Assembly (NCBI GenBank): GCA_947095535.1
Contig: OX352774.1
Location: 180,356,200 to 180,420,199 of the forward strand
DNA from: Poecilobothrus nobilitatus
Taxonomy: Eukaryota > Arthropoda > Insecta > Diptera > Dolichopodidae
Direction: 5' to 3'
DNA length: 64,000 nucleotides
The position numbers and the translations under genes are program-made. The stretch's first letter is position 1; every line of letters starts with the position of its first letter. Positions 37,910 through 49,385 of this stretch are shown piece after piece. Below the pieces are notes generated by a model. That model saw nothing but the letters and a program-made list of their open reading frames with translations, made no database searches and was not told the origin of the DNA.

Positions 37910-40684
37910 TTTTATAAAACGCTTTAAATTACGCACTCTATATGCATTAAATTTAAATTTAAAGAAGATTCCATTAAGGTGATTGCATTAAATTACATTA
38001 AAGGAGATTCCAACAAAAAGTGTATACCAAACTATATTGATATGATATTAAATCGATTTGAAGAAAATTTGGAAGGATAAATTATGATGCATATGTTTTT
38101 TTTTGAAATCACAAATCACAATTAGAAAGTTCCGTTATAGTTAATCCTAATTATTGATATCAGACTCTATAGTTGGATTATTTCTTTATTAATTTCAATT
38201 AAATATATATTATTTAAATTTTAAGATAAGGTAAAATTTAAATATAGAGAGGATTTCATCATGTTAATTTAAAATTTGAAGATTTCAATTATTTTGAAAA
38301 TAATAAAAAAAAAAAATTGAAAATGTGAAGAAAAATATTCAAAATATTAAGAAAAGTAACATAGATTTTAATTAATTTTAAATGGTTTACATGTAATTAA
38401 TTTTCTGCTCTTATAATATCTGATTTAAAGTACAAAGTAAAGTCTTAATAGTGTTTTAAATATTCATTTATTATTTAATATTAGTTTAGTTTTTAACTTT
38501 TTTTTTTTATTTTAATTATTATTAAAATTTATTTTTATTTAAACAGTATTTGTTTTTTTTTTTTCATCATTTTTATTAGGATTTATCCATCATTTTAAAA
38601 CACAACGAACAATTTTACAACAAAGACATCAACAACTAATACGTTAATACTAAATATGAGTATTTATATATGTATGAAATGTATATGAAATTATTGTAAT
38701 TATAGTATTAGCCGTTTAATACTTGTGCTAATATTAATATATATGTATATGATAAAAATTTAAATTATATATTTTTAATTTTATTACTATTACTTATATA
38801 TTACTCTGTGTTTTACGTTTATATACTGATTTTAGGAAAATATTTAATGAAGCTTTGGTCTTTAAATAATTATTATATGTTATTTAATTTTAGTAAAAAA
38901 CAACTTAAGATTTATATTTGCTATATAGTACAAAAATCATATCAAATATTTAGATTGTTGCGTGATTAAAATTTATTAAAGATTGAATCTAAAATCCTAA
39001 ATCGTATGTTGTAATTTTCTTCTTTTTTTTGTTAAGAATTAAAAGTACTTCCGTTTCCGGTTTTAAATAAATATTAAAACAAATTCCATGAAAAATTATT
39101 CAATTCTGTATTGTGTTAACATTATGTTATAAGGTATATTATATTTAATGTTAGATATTCAAAGTCAGTACATTTTAATATAATTAGGTTTTCTTTTTAT
39201 ACACAAAATTTAAATTGAATTTTATTTTGGGTAAAAAGTAATTGACTTAATAATCCTTGTGCAACGTGGAAAAGTTAAAGTGTTTTTTTTTGTTGTTGTT
39301 TAAAAAGGGAGATTTCTGAGGAAGAGGTAAAGAGAAAACTCTTTGAATCTCTTCAGGGATTAGTGATATTTAATGAAAGTGAAGTACTAAAAAATTTGTA
39401 TTTGTATTTAATTTTCTTTTATCTATTCTGTTAATTTGTTCTCTGTACATTTTTTTTGCCGCACTTAGTAAATTTATTTCGTGAAGGGAAAGGATAAAGA
39501 TATGAATACATGAATTATGTATAATACAAAATTTTTATTCTATGCAATGCCAAATTTCTTATATATACACTTCGCTTTTAGTTTGTTTCTTGTGCTGCTA
39601 TAAGGATATACACGTAATGATATATACTAAGTCATTTATTATTCATATTAAACATTTATTTTCATAAGTCTTTAAATCGTATACAATCAACCAAAACTTG
39701 AATGTAACTTTCATATCTTTTCTAGCTCTACAATATCTGAACAAGATACACAAAAGAGCTATTCAATATATATAAAAACTTAACGTCTTTAAATCTTTGC
39801 TGAAATGTAGTATAGCAAGGCAAGTACAAACGTATATATGTCTTTCCTATACTACAAATGTAGTATAGGAAAGACATATATTCAGAGGTATATATACATA
39901 TATTTCCGAGGTTTCTTGTCGAGGTATCTGTATAAGTATCTCAGAGACAACACCTCTAGTGAAATTAAAAGTATTATGACCAAATTCCAACCAATACGAC
40001 GTAATACGCTTAAAGTTCTTTCTATGATAATTAAGTAGTGGATCGTATTAGAACTAAAACTCAGTCATTATACTGTTTAGTAGTTAGGATGATTATCCAA
40101 TTATATTGACTATGGTGAGAGGTGATTTTAGTGGGTGAAAATCCCAAACTACCATGGATGCTTAGATTTTTTTTGGTGTATTTTAGATTTGCACCTCCCG
40201 AAGGAAAAAAAAAAATTTCTTGAATTATTATTTTTATTAAACCGTTGATTAGTCGGCTGTAGCTATTGCTTGAGATTATAATAAAATAAATATTATATTA
40301 TAGCTCGATTTATTATTTTATACAGAGTATTATTTATTTATTTATTACATATTACAGTATAAATTACTATTATTCAATATCAGAATAAACTAATCAGGGT
40401 TTGACTTTTCGAACCCAAAATCTTTTAATTAGAAAGCCAGCAACTTAATCACTACACTATTGGTCAGATCGTTTTAGTTCACTTTAACAACAAATTAATT
40501 TAGTATGATTCCATTCGATGTATTAAATATATCATAATAAAAATTGTATCAAAAGATTTGAAAAAGTATAATTTTAATTTCGTTCTCATTGTGTTACTTT
40601 TTAGCATATATCGCTACTTTATGTTTTTACTAATATAAATAATAAAGTAAAGAAAAAAAAAGAATAAATAAATGGGGAAAAAAT
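37910..40684. other. AT-rich intergenic DNA with one perfect hairpin
   Basis: No gene supported. It contains a 21-bp perfect inverted repeat at 39836-39879, listed separately. The ORF starting at 39838 runs through that palindrome and is not a gene. Confidence 0.5.
39836..39879. repeat. Perfect 21-bp inverted repeat with 2-base loop
   Basis: ATATGTCTTTCCTATACTAC+A at 39836-39856 is perfectly reverse-complemented at 39859-39879 around AA. A partial third copy (TGTAGTATAGCAAGG) lies just upstream near 39805. It could be a small palindromic insertion or a hairpin in a transcript. Confidence 0.8.
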
Positions 40685-40755
40685 GGGGCCTCGGTGGCCT
40701 AGTGGGTAAGAGCGTATAAAAATACGCTGTAAACAACAAGGGAGTGTGGGTTTTA
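40685..40755 (+). mobile_element. Truncated tRNA-derived SINE
   Basis: GGGGCCTCGGTGGCCTAGTG, then GGTAAGAGCGTAT and GGGAGTGTGGGTT: only the tRNA-like head of the 7491 family. The copy breaks off inside the B box, and AT-rich DNA follows. Confidence 0.82.
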
Positions 40756-40828
40756 ATTTTTAACTCATGTAAAATTATTTTTTGATTTCCTTGTAGGAAA
40801 ATAATTAATTCTTTCGCAATATAAATTA

Positions 40829-41395
40829 TACCCGTATGAACTATGCTCAAGGCACCTCTTGGAACTTAACGAAGTTAGGCATTCTGAAATCTTATAAATG
40901 ATGATCAAGTTTTATGGCAACAATTTCTGTAAAATTTGGTTGTGATGGTGCAACAGGTTCAGGTAACGGCCATACAACATCTTCTTTTGAATGAAAATAA
41001 CTCTATTGAAGCTAGGTATCTGAAATTTTGTAAATTGATGTCGAATTGCATGCTAGCAACTTCTGTAAAATTTGGTTGGGTTAGAGCAGTAGATTAAGAC
41101 TTCTTGCATCTCTTGCAACTTTATGAAGCTAAGCGTCTGAAATCTTACAAAAGATGATCAAGTTTTATGACAATAACTTTTGTAAAATTTGATTGTGCTG
41201 GTGAAATAGATTCGGGTAGCTGTCATACAACTCCACAATTTACATAAATATATCTCGGTAGTTAAAGTTGATACTAAAACATCTGAAATTTTTTAAAAGA
41301 TGATCAAGTTTTATAGAAACAGAATATATCACTTTCATACGGATATCCCAGAGTTGACACAGTCTATACTCTATTGCACTCTTCCTCGTTTTTAT
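40829..41395. mobile_element. Dispersed repeat with four ~125-bp internal units
   Basis: Bounded by ACCCGTATGAAC (left) and TTCATACGGATAT (right), a short imperfect inverted pair. Inside are four diverged units of about 120-130 bp, each with GAAGTTAGGC-like, TCTGAAATCTTATAAA, GATGATCAAGTTTTATGGCA and TTCTGTAAAATTTGGTTG boxes. The layout parallels the repeat at 25855 but the sequence differs. No protein is encoded. Confidence 0.65.
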
Positions 41396-42199
41396 TTAAT
41401 TGTAAAATGTATGGAAATTTAAAAAAACTAAAATCATTTGATTAAATTTAAATTTAATCTTTCTATTTTGTTTTTTGATTCATTAGTTAAATATATAAAT
41501 TTTCACATAGTCTCAAAAAAAAAATGGTTTTTTACTTTTTAATTTTCTATTTTAATTTAAAATTAAAGATAAGATATAAAATAATACCTAATTAAATATG
41601 AATGAAAAATAAAGATAATAAATTGCTTACATATATGATTTTTATATAAAGTTTATTGATTTTTAATGAGTAGCGTTAAAAGATTTAAAATACAATAAAC
41701 GTTTTTATTATTAATTTATTAATGTTAAGTGTTTTTTTTTTGTATTTTTAAATTAAATTTATTGTAACCAGTTAATATAAATTTTAATAACATATTTTGA
41801 TTGCCAATTAAAATAAAGGAAACCTATTTTTTTTTTTATTTACTGTTATTAAGTTTATTACTATAGAGTAAAAGATTGTATATTGTAGCTTCCAGTGCAT
41901 TAATTTATTAATTAATTTTCTTTATAATCAATTTAAAAAAAAAAAAAAGTACTAAACGTCTCATACAAAGTAAAAAACGTCTCTTAAAGTAATAAGATTT
42001 ATTTTTTAAGTATATTGAAAATGCTTAAAAAAATTTCCGATACTTTATTAATATCGAATTAAGTTATTCTATTGATTTATTTAATGTAATAATATTACAT
42101 TATATAACAGGAACCAATTAATAATACAAAAAAAAAACCTTGACTATGCTAAAGTCAATAAAGGCTAAATTAATATTGTTATCACATTAGATATAGTTA

Positions 42200-42250
<51 letters not shown>

Positions 42251-42263
42251 GTTAACATTGTAA
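41396..42263. other. AT-rich DNA ending in a (TA)n microsatellite at the viral junction
   Basis: No gene seen. A TA dinucleotide run at about 42204-42244 ends about 20 bp before recognisable viral coding sequence begins. Confidence 0.6.
42204..42244. repeat. (TA)n microsatellite
   Basis: About 20 TA units next to the 5' edge of the first viral polymerase copy, possibly marking the integration breakpoint or later slippage there. Confidence 0.9.
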
Positions 42264-44972
42264 AAAAATGCATTCGACATTCTAAAATTAGTGGAACCAA
42301 TTTGTAACATGAGACTTTCTGAAATATCCAGCCTGAGTAGACCTTTGATTCTAGAATTTAAAAGCTTCAAGATGCATGTAAACAAATCAATAAATGAATG
42401 TCAAACTAGACATAGTAACACTAGAAATTTTTCTTTGCTAATATCAGAAGAGATGAATGTAGATATCATATTAACTTATTGCGGAGTCTTTCGTCACTGG
42501 GGACACCCATTTATAAATTACTTAGAAGGTCTTAAAAAATTTGAGTCCATAGTAAATTCGGTGAAAGTAATAGACACTGATTATGCTGAGAGTCTAGCTA
42601 GTGATCTAGCTTATATAGTCCTTAAAAATAAATTCAATGAGAAAACATGGTATGCAGATAAGAATAGATTAAGCCCAAAACATCCACTGAAACAACACAT
42701 AGATAATGATACATGGCCACAACACTGCCTCTGATGAAGTGTTTTGAAATACCTGATATCATCGATCCTGCTACAATATTTTCAGATAAAAGCCATTCAA
42801 TGAAAGTCAGTGAAGTCATAGATTATGTTAAATTTAATCCAGGAAAATCTATTCCCACTCGCAAGGTCTTAACAACAGTCTTAATGAAAAAGAGATAATA
42901 TGGCCTGAATTTTTAGAAAAAATAAACAACGAAGGATTGGATGAGGACTCTCTTATAATAGGCCTCAAAGCTAAAGAGAGAGAAATGAAAATATTCGGAA
43001 GATTTTTCTCTCTAATGTCATGGGAAATCAGATGCTATTTCGTGGTTACTGAATATTTAATCAAAAAATTCTTTGTACCTTTATTTCATGGTTTAACAGT
43101 TGCTGACGACCTAAACACTTTAACAAAAAAACTATTAGAAAATTCCATAGGACAAGGTAATTCAGACTATAACAATATATGTATTGCAAATCATCTCGAT
43201 TATAGCAAATGGAATAACAACCAAAGAGGAGAGGCAAATGATCCTATATTCAGAGTAATGGGAGAGTTCATCGGACTGCCTAATCTATTCACTAGAACTC
43301 ATGAAATATTCAAAAAAAGTATTATTTATTACCCAGATAGAGGTGAATGACAGTACAGGATAATAGATTAGCAAACATATCAGATATTTTGGTAACTTGG
43401 TTCGGTCAATTAGGAGGAATGGAAGGACTAAGACAAAAGGGCTGGACCATCACAGGAATGTTATCAATCAAAAGAGAATCATCACAAAGAAATACACAGG
43501 TACGCGTATTGGCCCAAGGAGACAACCAAGTGATTTGCACTTTTTATAAGACTCAATTATCAGAAGGAGATGAAGAACTAAAGTTAAATCTGTCTAATAT
43601 AGTGAAAAATAATGATGCAATCATGAAGTCAATCAAAGGTGGTGCAACCAAGTCAGGTCTAGAAATTAACGAGGACTGAACTATGCAGAGTGCAGACTAT
43701 ATGAATTACGGGAAAGTTCCTATAATTAAAGGAAACATATTACCAGTTGAATCAAAACGATGGTCAAGAATTACTTGCTTGACAAATGATCAATTGCCTA
43801 CCTTACCGTCTATCTTATCCACAGTGGCAAGTAATGCTCTAAATGTTGCTCACTACTCAACTAGCCCTATTAATTGTATGATCTATTACGATTTTATAGG
43901 AAATTTTGTAATAGGATTGATGGGAAGACATGACCCAGCATTAAGAGGGTCAATTGAGAAATATACAGGGCAAAAATCTGTAAAACCGTCTAATGTTGGT
44001 TTTAGAATATCAGCTTTATATCTAGATCCATCATTAGGAGGATCTTCAGGCATGTGTCTCACACGGTATTTAATAAGATAATAGAGGAGAATATCCTGCT
44101 TACTTAGGTTCAAAAACTTCAGAGCAAACAAGTATATACCAACCGTGGGAAAAGGAGACAACAATGCCTTTAATATCTAGAGCATCAAACTTAAGATCAT
44201 CAATAGGATGGTTTATCAACAAAGATAGTAAATTAGCAGCAAGTATACATCAGAATTTAGCAGCATTAACAGGAGAAGATTGGTCAACATCTATATCATC
44301 TTTTTCGAGGACCGGCTCTGCCTTACATAGATTTTCATACTCTAGACAGAGTTCAGGTGGATATGCTTCTCAGAGTCCTATAAAATTAACAAGAATGATA
44401 TCAACAACTGACACTATGCATTCCACCGATGATAAAAATTATGATTTCATGTTTCAATCTCTATTGCTATATGCCCAGATGTCAGCAGGAGAATTACATG
44501 ACGGAGATTTTAGGCAAGGAATATATCATTTTCATATAGATTGCAAAACCTGTTTGAGAGAAATAACTGAGCCAAAACTAGATAGTGATGTAGACTATGA
44601 ACATCCAGATGTTTCCTCCATATTATCCGGATGGAAACCCGCTGACACTCCGTGGTGCAAAAAAACATCCATGTTTTCAATCCCTCAAGGGTTGTGGAGT
44701 TCATTATCATGGGAAGAGAAAAGCTACCATGTGGGAAGAATACAAGGATATCTATACGCTGACAATTTGTTAACGGGGAAACGAAATATAAATGATAACA
44801 CTTTGTTCCCAGTTGGTATAAAAAATAAAATGATTCCTCATGATTATATGAAAGGAATTCTCAACGGACTATTAAGAGGAGGATCGATTTATGTAATATA
44901 CAGAAGATCGTTAGTTTTATTAAAAAGACCAAGAGAGGCAATACTAGGAATGGGAATACATCTAATAGAATG
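42264..44972 (+). pseudogene. Endogenous rhabdovirus-type L polymerase fragment, copy 1
   Basis: Non-retroviral RNA-virus polymerase sequence in host DNA. The frame opens after a stop at 42261, and LVEPICNMRLSEISS fits the region well inside the rhabdovirus L N-terminal half. This copy reaches about 100 bp further 5' than copies 2 and 3. Present are RHWGHPFINYLEGL, RdRp motif A ([12 protein letters not shown]), the GQLGGMEGLRQKGW block and motif C QGDNQ. Breaks: a 37-bp deletion near 42716 and a 1-bp deletion near 42880, both unique to this copy; a frame change at 43347-43350 (overlapping ATGA) shared by all copies; an in-frame TGA at 43677 and a 746-bp deletion at about 44077, both shared with copy 2. 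The rest (capping domain with GSKT and TGSALHRF) ends at 44972, where it joins the flank module. It cannot encode a polymerase. Confidence 0.93.
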
Positions 44973-44976
44973 ATAG

Positions 44977-45833
44977 AACTTCAACAGGTGTTTTTGTTTT
45001 TTTTTTCATTTTATTATTTTTAAAAATTTAATATTTTTTTTTTCTCTAAAATATTTTCCAAGGATATTCTTTTAGATTTAAAGTTTTTAAGTATTAAATA
45101 TTTATATAAAATGTTTGAAACTTTTACTTATTTATCAATAATTTATTATATTAAAAATAAAAATCTATAATTTCTTAATAATAATGTATATAAATTCTTA
45201 TTAAAAAAAAGGCATTTTTAAAAAGATATAATTTTCATGTAAAAATCTTATCCAGCCAATGGTGTAGGTTACTGTGTAGTGGTCAATCGTGTAGTAGTGC
45301 AAATGGATACCGGTTGGGTCATATAGTTTAATAAAAAGTAATAGATTTTTTTATACTACGTATGTAATTAATATTATTGTAGTTAATTAAGAATAAGTAT
45401 GTATATATTATATCCTATAATTAATATCATATCGTAATATATAATAAAATAAAAATAAAATAATTCTTTTATAAAATAATAGATGACGCACAAATAAAAA
45501 TAATTGTATTGCATAGTCTTGCATAATACCTAAAGCCGAGTAATCAATCGCTTAATAAAACTAATGATTTCAGAAATTAAAGCTTAGTTAAATATGAATA
45601 ATAAACGACTTAGTGGATATCCTAAGTTCCTTATAGAACTGAAAAGACAAAACAAACTATGTATAGGGACCTTAATAGCGACATTCTTAGTTCTTAATAT
45701 TTTATGATATAAAGAAAGGAATCCTATTCCGGTGTCATTCACAAAAAAAAAAGGTTTAATTGGGATAGATTATACGTAAATAGATTCGTTTTGTATATTA
45801 GGGCAAATGTTTTGATGCAGGAAGATTGAAATT
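44977..45833 (+). repeat. Flank module F, copy 1 (between L copies 1 and 2)
   Basis: An ~857-bp module beginning AACTTCAACAGGTGTTTTTG, fused to the truncated end of L copy 1. The left half is T-rich, host-like and non-coding, with a degenerate tRNA-like patch near 45255-45320 (AATGGTGTAGG ... ACCGGTTGGGTC). The right half carries a small ORF (45594). It ends in a doubled TTTTGATGCAGGAAGATTGA just before L copy 2. Its repeats are at 48509 and 56849. Confidence 0.88.
45594..45707 (+). pseudogene. Frameshifted small transmembrane ORF in flank module, copy 1
   Basis: Begins MNNKRLSGYPKFLIELKRQN like the intact version at 57471. A net loss of 2 bp inside the hydrophobic segment, near 45682-45695, causes early termination after 37 codons. 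The same lesion occurs in the copy at 49126, so it predates the tandem duplication. Confidence 0.75.
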
Positions 45834-45853
45834 TTGATGCAGGAAGATTGAAG

Positions 45854-48504
45854 ATCTTCAAGATGCATGTAAACAAATCAATAAATGAATGTCAAACTAG
45901 ACATAGTAACACTAGAAACTTTTGTTTGCTAATATCAGAAGAGATGAATGTAGATATCATATTAACTTATTACGGAGTCTTTCGTCACTGGGGACACCCA
46001 TTTATAAATTACTTAGAAGGTCTTAAAAAATTTGAGTCCATAGTAAATTCGGTGAAAGTAATAGACACTGATTATGCTGAGAGTCTAGCTAGTGATCTAG
46101 CTTATATAGTCCTTAAAAATAAATTCAATGAGAAGAAAACATGGTATGTAGATAAGAATAGATTAAGCCCAAAACATCCACTGAAACAACTCATAGATAA
46201 TGATACATGGCCAACACCCAAACAAATAGAGGATATTGGAGATATATGGCATAAACTGCCTCTGATGAAGTGTTTTGAAATACCTGATATCATCGATCCT
46301 GCTACAATATTTTCAGATAAAAGCCATTCAATGAAAGTCAGTGAAGTCATAGATTATGTTAAATTTAATCCAGGAAAATCTATTCCCACTCGCAAGGTCT
46401 TAACAACACTTCTTAATGAAAAAGAGATAATATGGCCTGAATTTTTAGAAAAAATAAACAACGAAGGATTGGATGAGGACTCTCTTATAATAGGCCTCAA
46501 AGCTAAAGAGAGAGAAATGAAAATATTCGGAAGATTTTTCTCTCTAATGTCATGGGAAATCAGATGCTATTTCGTGGTTACTGAATATTTAATCAAAAAA
46601 TTCTTTGTACCTTTATTTCATGGTTTAACAGTTGCTGACGACCTAAACACTTTAACAAAAAAACTATTAGAAAATTCCATAGGACAAGGTAATTCAGACT
46701 ATAACAATATATGTATTGCAAATCATCTCGATTATAGCAAATGGAATAACAACCAAAGAGGAGAGGCAAATGATCCTATATTCAGAGTAATGGGAGAGTT
46801 CATCGGACTGCCTAATCTATTCACTAGAACTCATGAAATATTCAAAAAAAGTATTATTTATTACCCAGATAGAGGTGAATGACAGTACAGGATAATAGAT
46901 TAGCAAACATATCAGATATTTTGGTAACTTGGTTCGGTCAATTAGGAGGAATGGAAGGACTAAGACAAAAGGGCTGGACCATCACAGGAATGTTATCAAT
47001 CAAAAGAGAATCATCACAAAGAAATACACAGGTACGCGTATTGGCCCAAGGAGACAACCAAGTGATTTGCACTTTTTATAAGACTCAATTATCAGAAGGA
47101 GATGAAGAACTAAAGTTAAATCTGTCTAATATAGTGAAAAATAATGATGCAATCATGAAGTCAATCAAAGGTGGTGCAACCAAGTCAGGTCTAGAAATTA
47201 ACGAGGACTGAACTATGCAGAGTGCAGACTATATGAATTACGGGAAAGTTCCTATAATTAAAGGAAACATATTACCAGTTGAATCAAAACGATGGTCAAG
47301 AATTACTTGCTTGACAAATGATCAATTGCCTACCTTACCGTCTATCTTATCCACAGTGGCAAGTAATGCTCTAAATGTTGCTCACTACTCAACTAGCCCT
47401 ATTAATTGTATGATCTATTACGATTTTATAGGAAATTTTGTAATAGGATTGATGGGAAGACATGACCCAGCATTAAGAGGGTCAATTGAGAAATATACAG
47501 GGCAAAAATCTGTAAAACCGTCTAATGTTGGTTTTAGAATATCAGCTTTATATCTAGATCCATCATTAGGAGGATCTTCAGGCATGTGTCTCACACGGTA
47601 TTTAATAAGATAATAGAGGAGAATATCCTGCTTACTTAGGTTCAAAAACTTCAGAGCAAACAAGTATATACCAACCGTGGGAAAAGGAGACAACAATGCC
47701 TTTAATATCTAGAGCATCAAACTTAAGATCATCAATAGGATGGTTTATCAACAAAGATAGTAAATTAGCAGCAAGTATACATCAGAATTTAGCAGCATTA
47801 ACAGGAGAAGATTGGTCAACATCTATATCATCTTTTTCGAGGACTGGCTCTGCCTTACATAGATTTTCATACTCTAGACAGAGTTCAGGTGGATATGCTT
47901 CTCAGAGTCCTATAAAATTAACAAGAACGATATCAACAACTGACACTATGCATTCCACCGATGATAAAAATTATGATTTCATGTTTCAATCTCTATTGCT
48001 ATATGCCCAGATGTCAGCAGGAGAATTACATGACGGAGATTTTAGGCAAGGAATATATCATTTTCATATAGATTGCAAAACCTGTTTGAGAGAAATAACT
48101 GAGCCAAAACTAGATAGTGATGTAGACTATGAACATCCAGATGTTTCCTCCATATTATCCGGATGGAAACCCGCTGACACTCCGTGGTGCAAAAAAACAT
48201 CCATGTTTTCAATCCCTCAAGGGTTGTGGAGTTCATTATCATGGGAAGAGCAAAGCTACCATGTGGGAAGAATACAAGGATATCTATACGCTGACAATTT
48301 GTTAACGGGGAAACGAAATATAAATGATAACACTTTGTTCCCAGTTGGTATAAAAAATAAAATGATTCCTCATGATTATATGAAAGGAATTCTCAACGGA
48401 CTATTAAGAGGAGGATCGATTTATGTAATATACAGAAGATCGTTAGTTTTATTAAAAAGACCAAGAGAGGCAATACTAGGAATGGGAATACATCTAATAG
48501 AATG
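45854..48504 (+). pseudogene. Endogenous rhabdovirus-type L polymerase fragment, copy 2
   Basis: Same fragment as copy 1, but its 5' third is undamaged: a 344-codon frame (45848-46882) runs through RHWGHPFINYLEGL, the [20 protein letters not shown] block and motif [13 protein letters not shown] to YYPDRGE. The frame then shifts at the ATGA overlap (46879), as in every copy. The next frame has GQLGGMEGLRQKGW and QGDNQ and stops at TGA 47209. Reading resumes in frame at 47215 and is lost at the 746-bp deletion (about 47609). The capping-domain segment is open from 47696 to 48505. L ends at GIHLIE, fused to module F. Catalytic residues are present but split over broken frames. Confidence 0.94.
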
Positions 48505-48508
48505 ATAG

Positions 48509-49365
48509 AACTTCAACAGGTGTTTTTGTTTTTTTTTTCATTTTATTATTTTTAAAATTTTAATTTTTTTTTTTTCTCTAAAATATTTTCCAAGGATATT
48601 CTTTTAGATTTAAAGTTTTTAAGTATTAAATATTTATATAAAATGTTTGAAACTTTTACTTATTTATCAATAATTTATTATATTAAAAATAAAAATATAT
48701 AATTTCTTAATAATAATGTATATAAATTCTTATTAAAAAAAAGGCATTTTTAAAAAGATATAATTTTCATGTAAAAATCTTATCCAGCCAATGGTGTAGG
48801 TTACTGTGTAGTGGTCAATCGTGTAGTAGTGCAAATGGATACCGGTTGGGTCATATAGTTTAATAAAAAGTAATAGATTTTTTTATACTACGTATGTAAT
48901 TAATATTATTGTAGTTAATTAAGAATAAGTATGTATATATTATATCCTATAATTAATATCATATCGTAATATATAATAAAATAAAAATAAAATAATTCTT
49001 TTATAAAATAATAGATGACGCACAAATAAAAATAATTGTATTGCATAGTCTTGCATAATACCTAAAGCCGAGTAATCAATCGCTTAATAAAACTAATGAT
49101 TTCAGAAATTAAAGCTTAGTTAAATATGAATAATAAACGACTTAGTGGATATCCTAAGTTCCTTATAGAACTGAAAAGACAAAACAAACTATGTATAGGG
49201 ACCTTAATAGCGACATTCTTAGTTCTTAATATTTTATGATATAAAGAAAGGAATCCTATTCCGGTGTCATTCACAAAAAAAAAAGGTTTAATTGGGATAG
49301 ATTATACGTAAATAGATTCGTTTTGTATATTAGGGCAAATGTTTTGATGCAGGAAGATTGAAATT
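48509..49365 (+). repeat. Flank module F, copy 2 (between L copies 2 and 3)
   Basis: Offset by exactly 3532 bp from the module at 44977 and almost identical to it, including the frameshifted small ORF and the doubled GATGCAGGAAGATTGAA before the L junction. Confidence 0.88.
49126..49239 (+). pseudogene. Frameshifted small transmembrane ORF in flank module, copy 2
   Basis: Identical in structure to the copy at 45594, with the same 2-bp lesion in the hydrophobic segment, ending after 37 codons. Confidence 0.75.
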
Positions 49366-49385
49366 TTGATGCAGGAAGATTGAAG

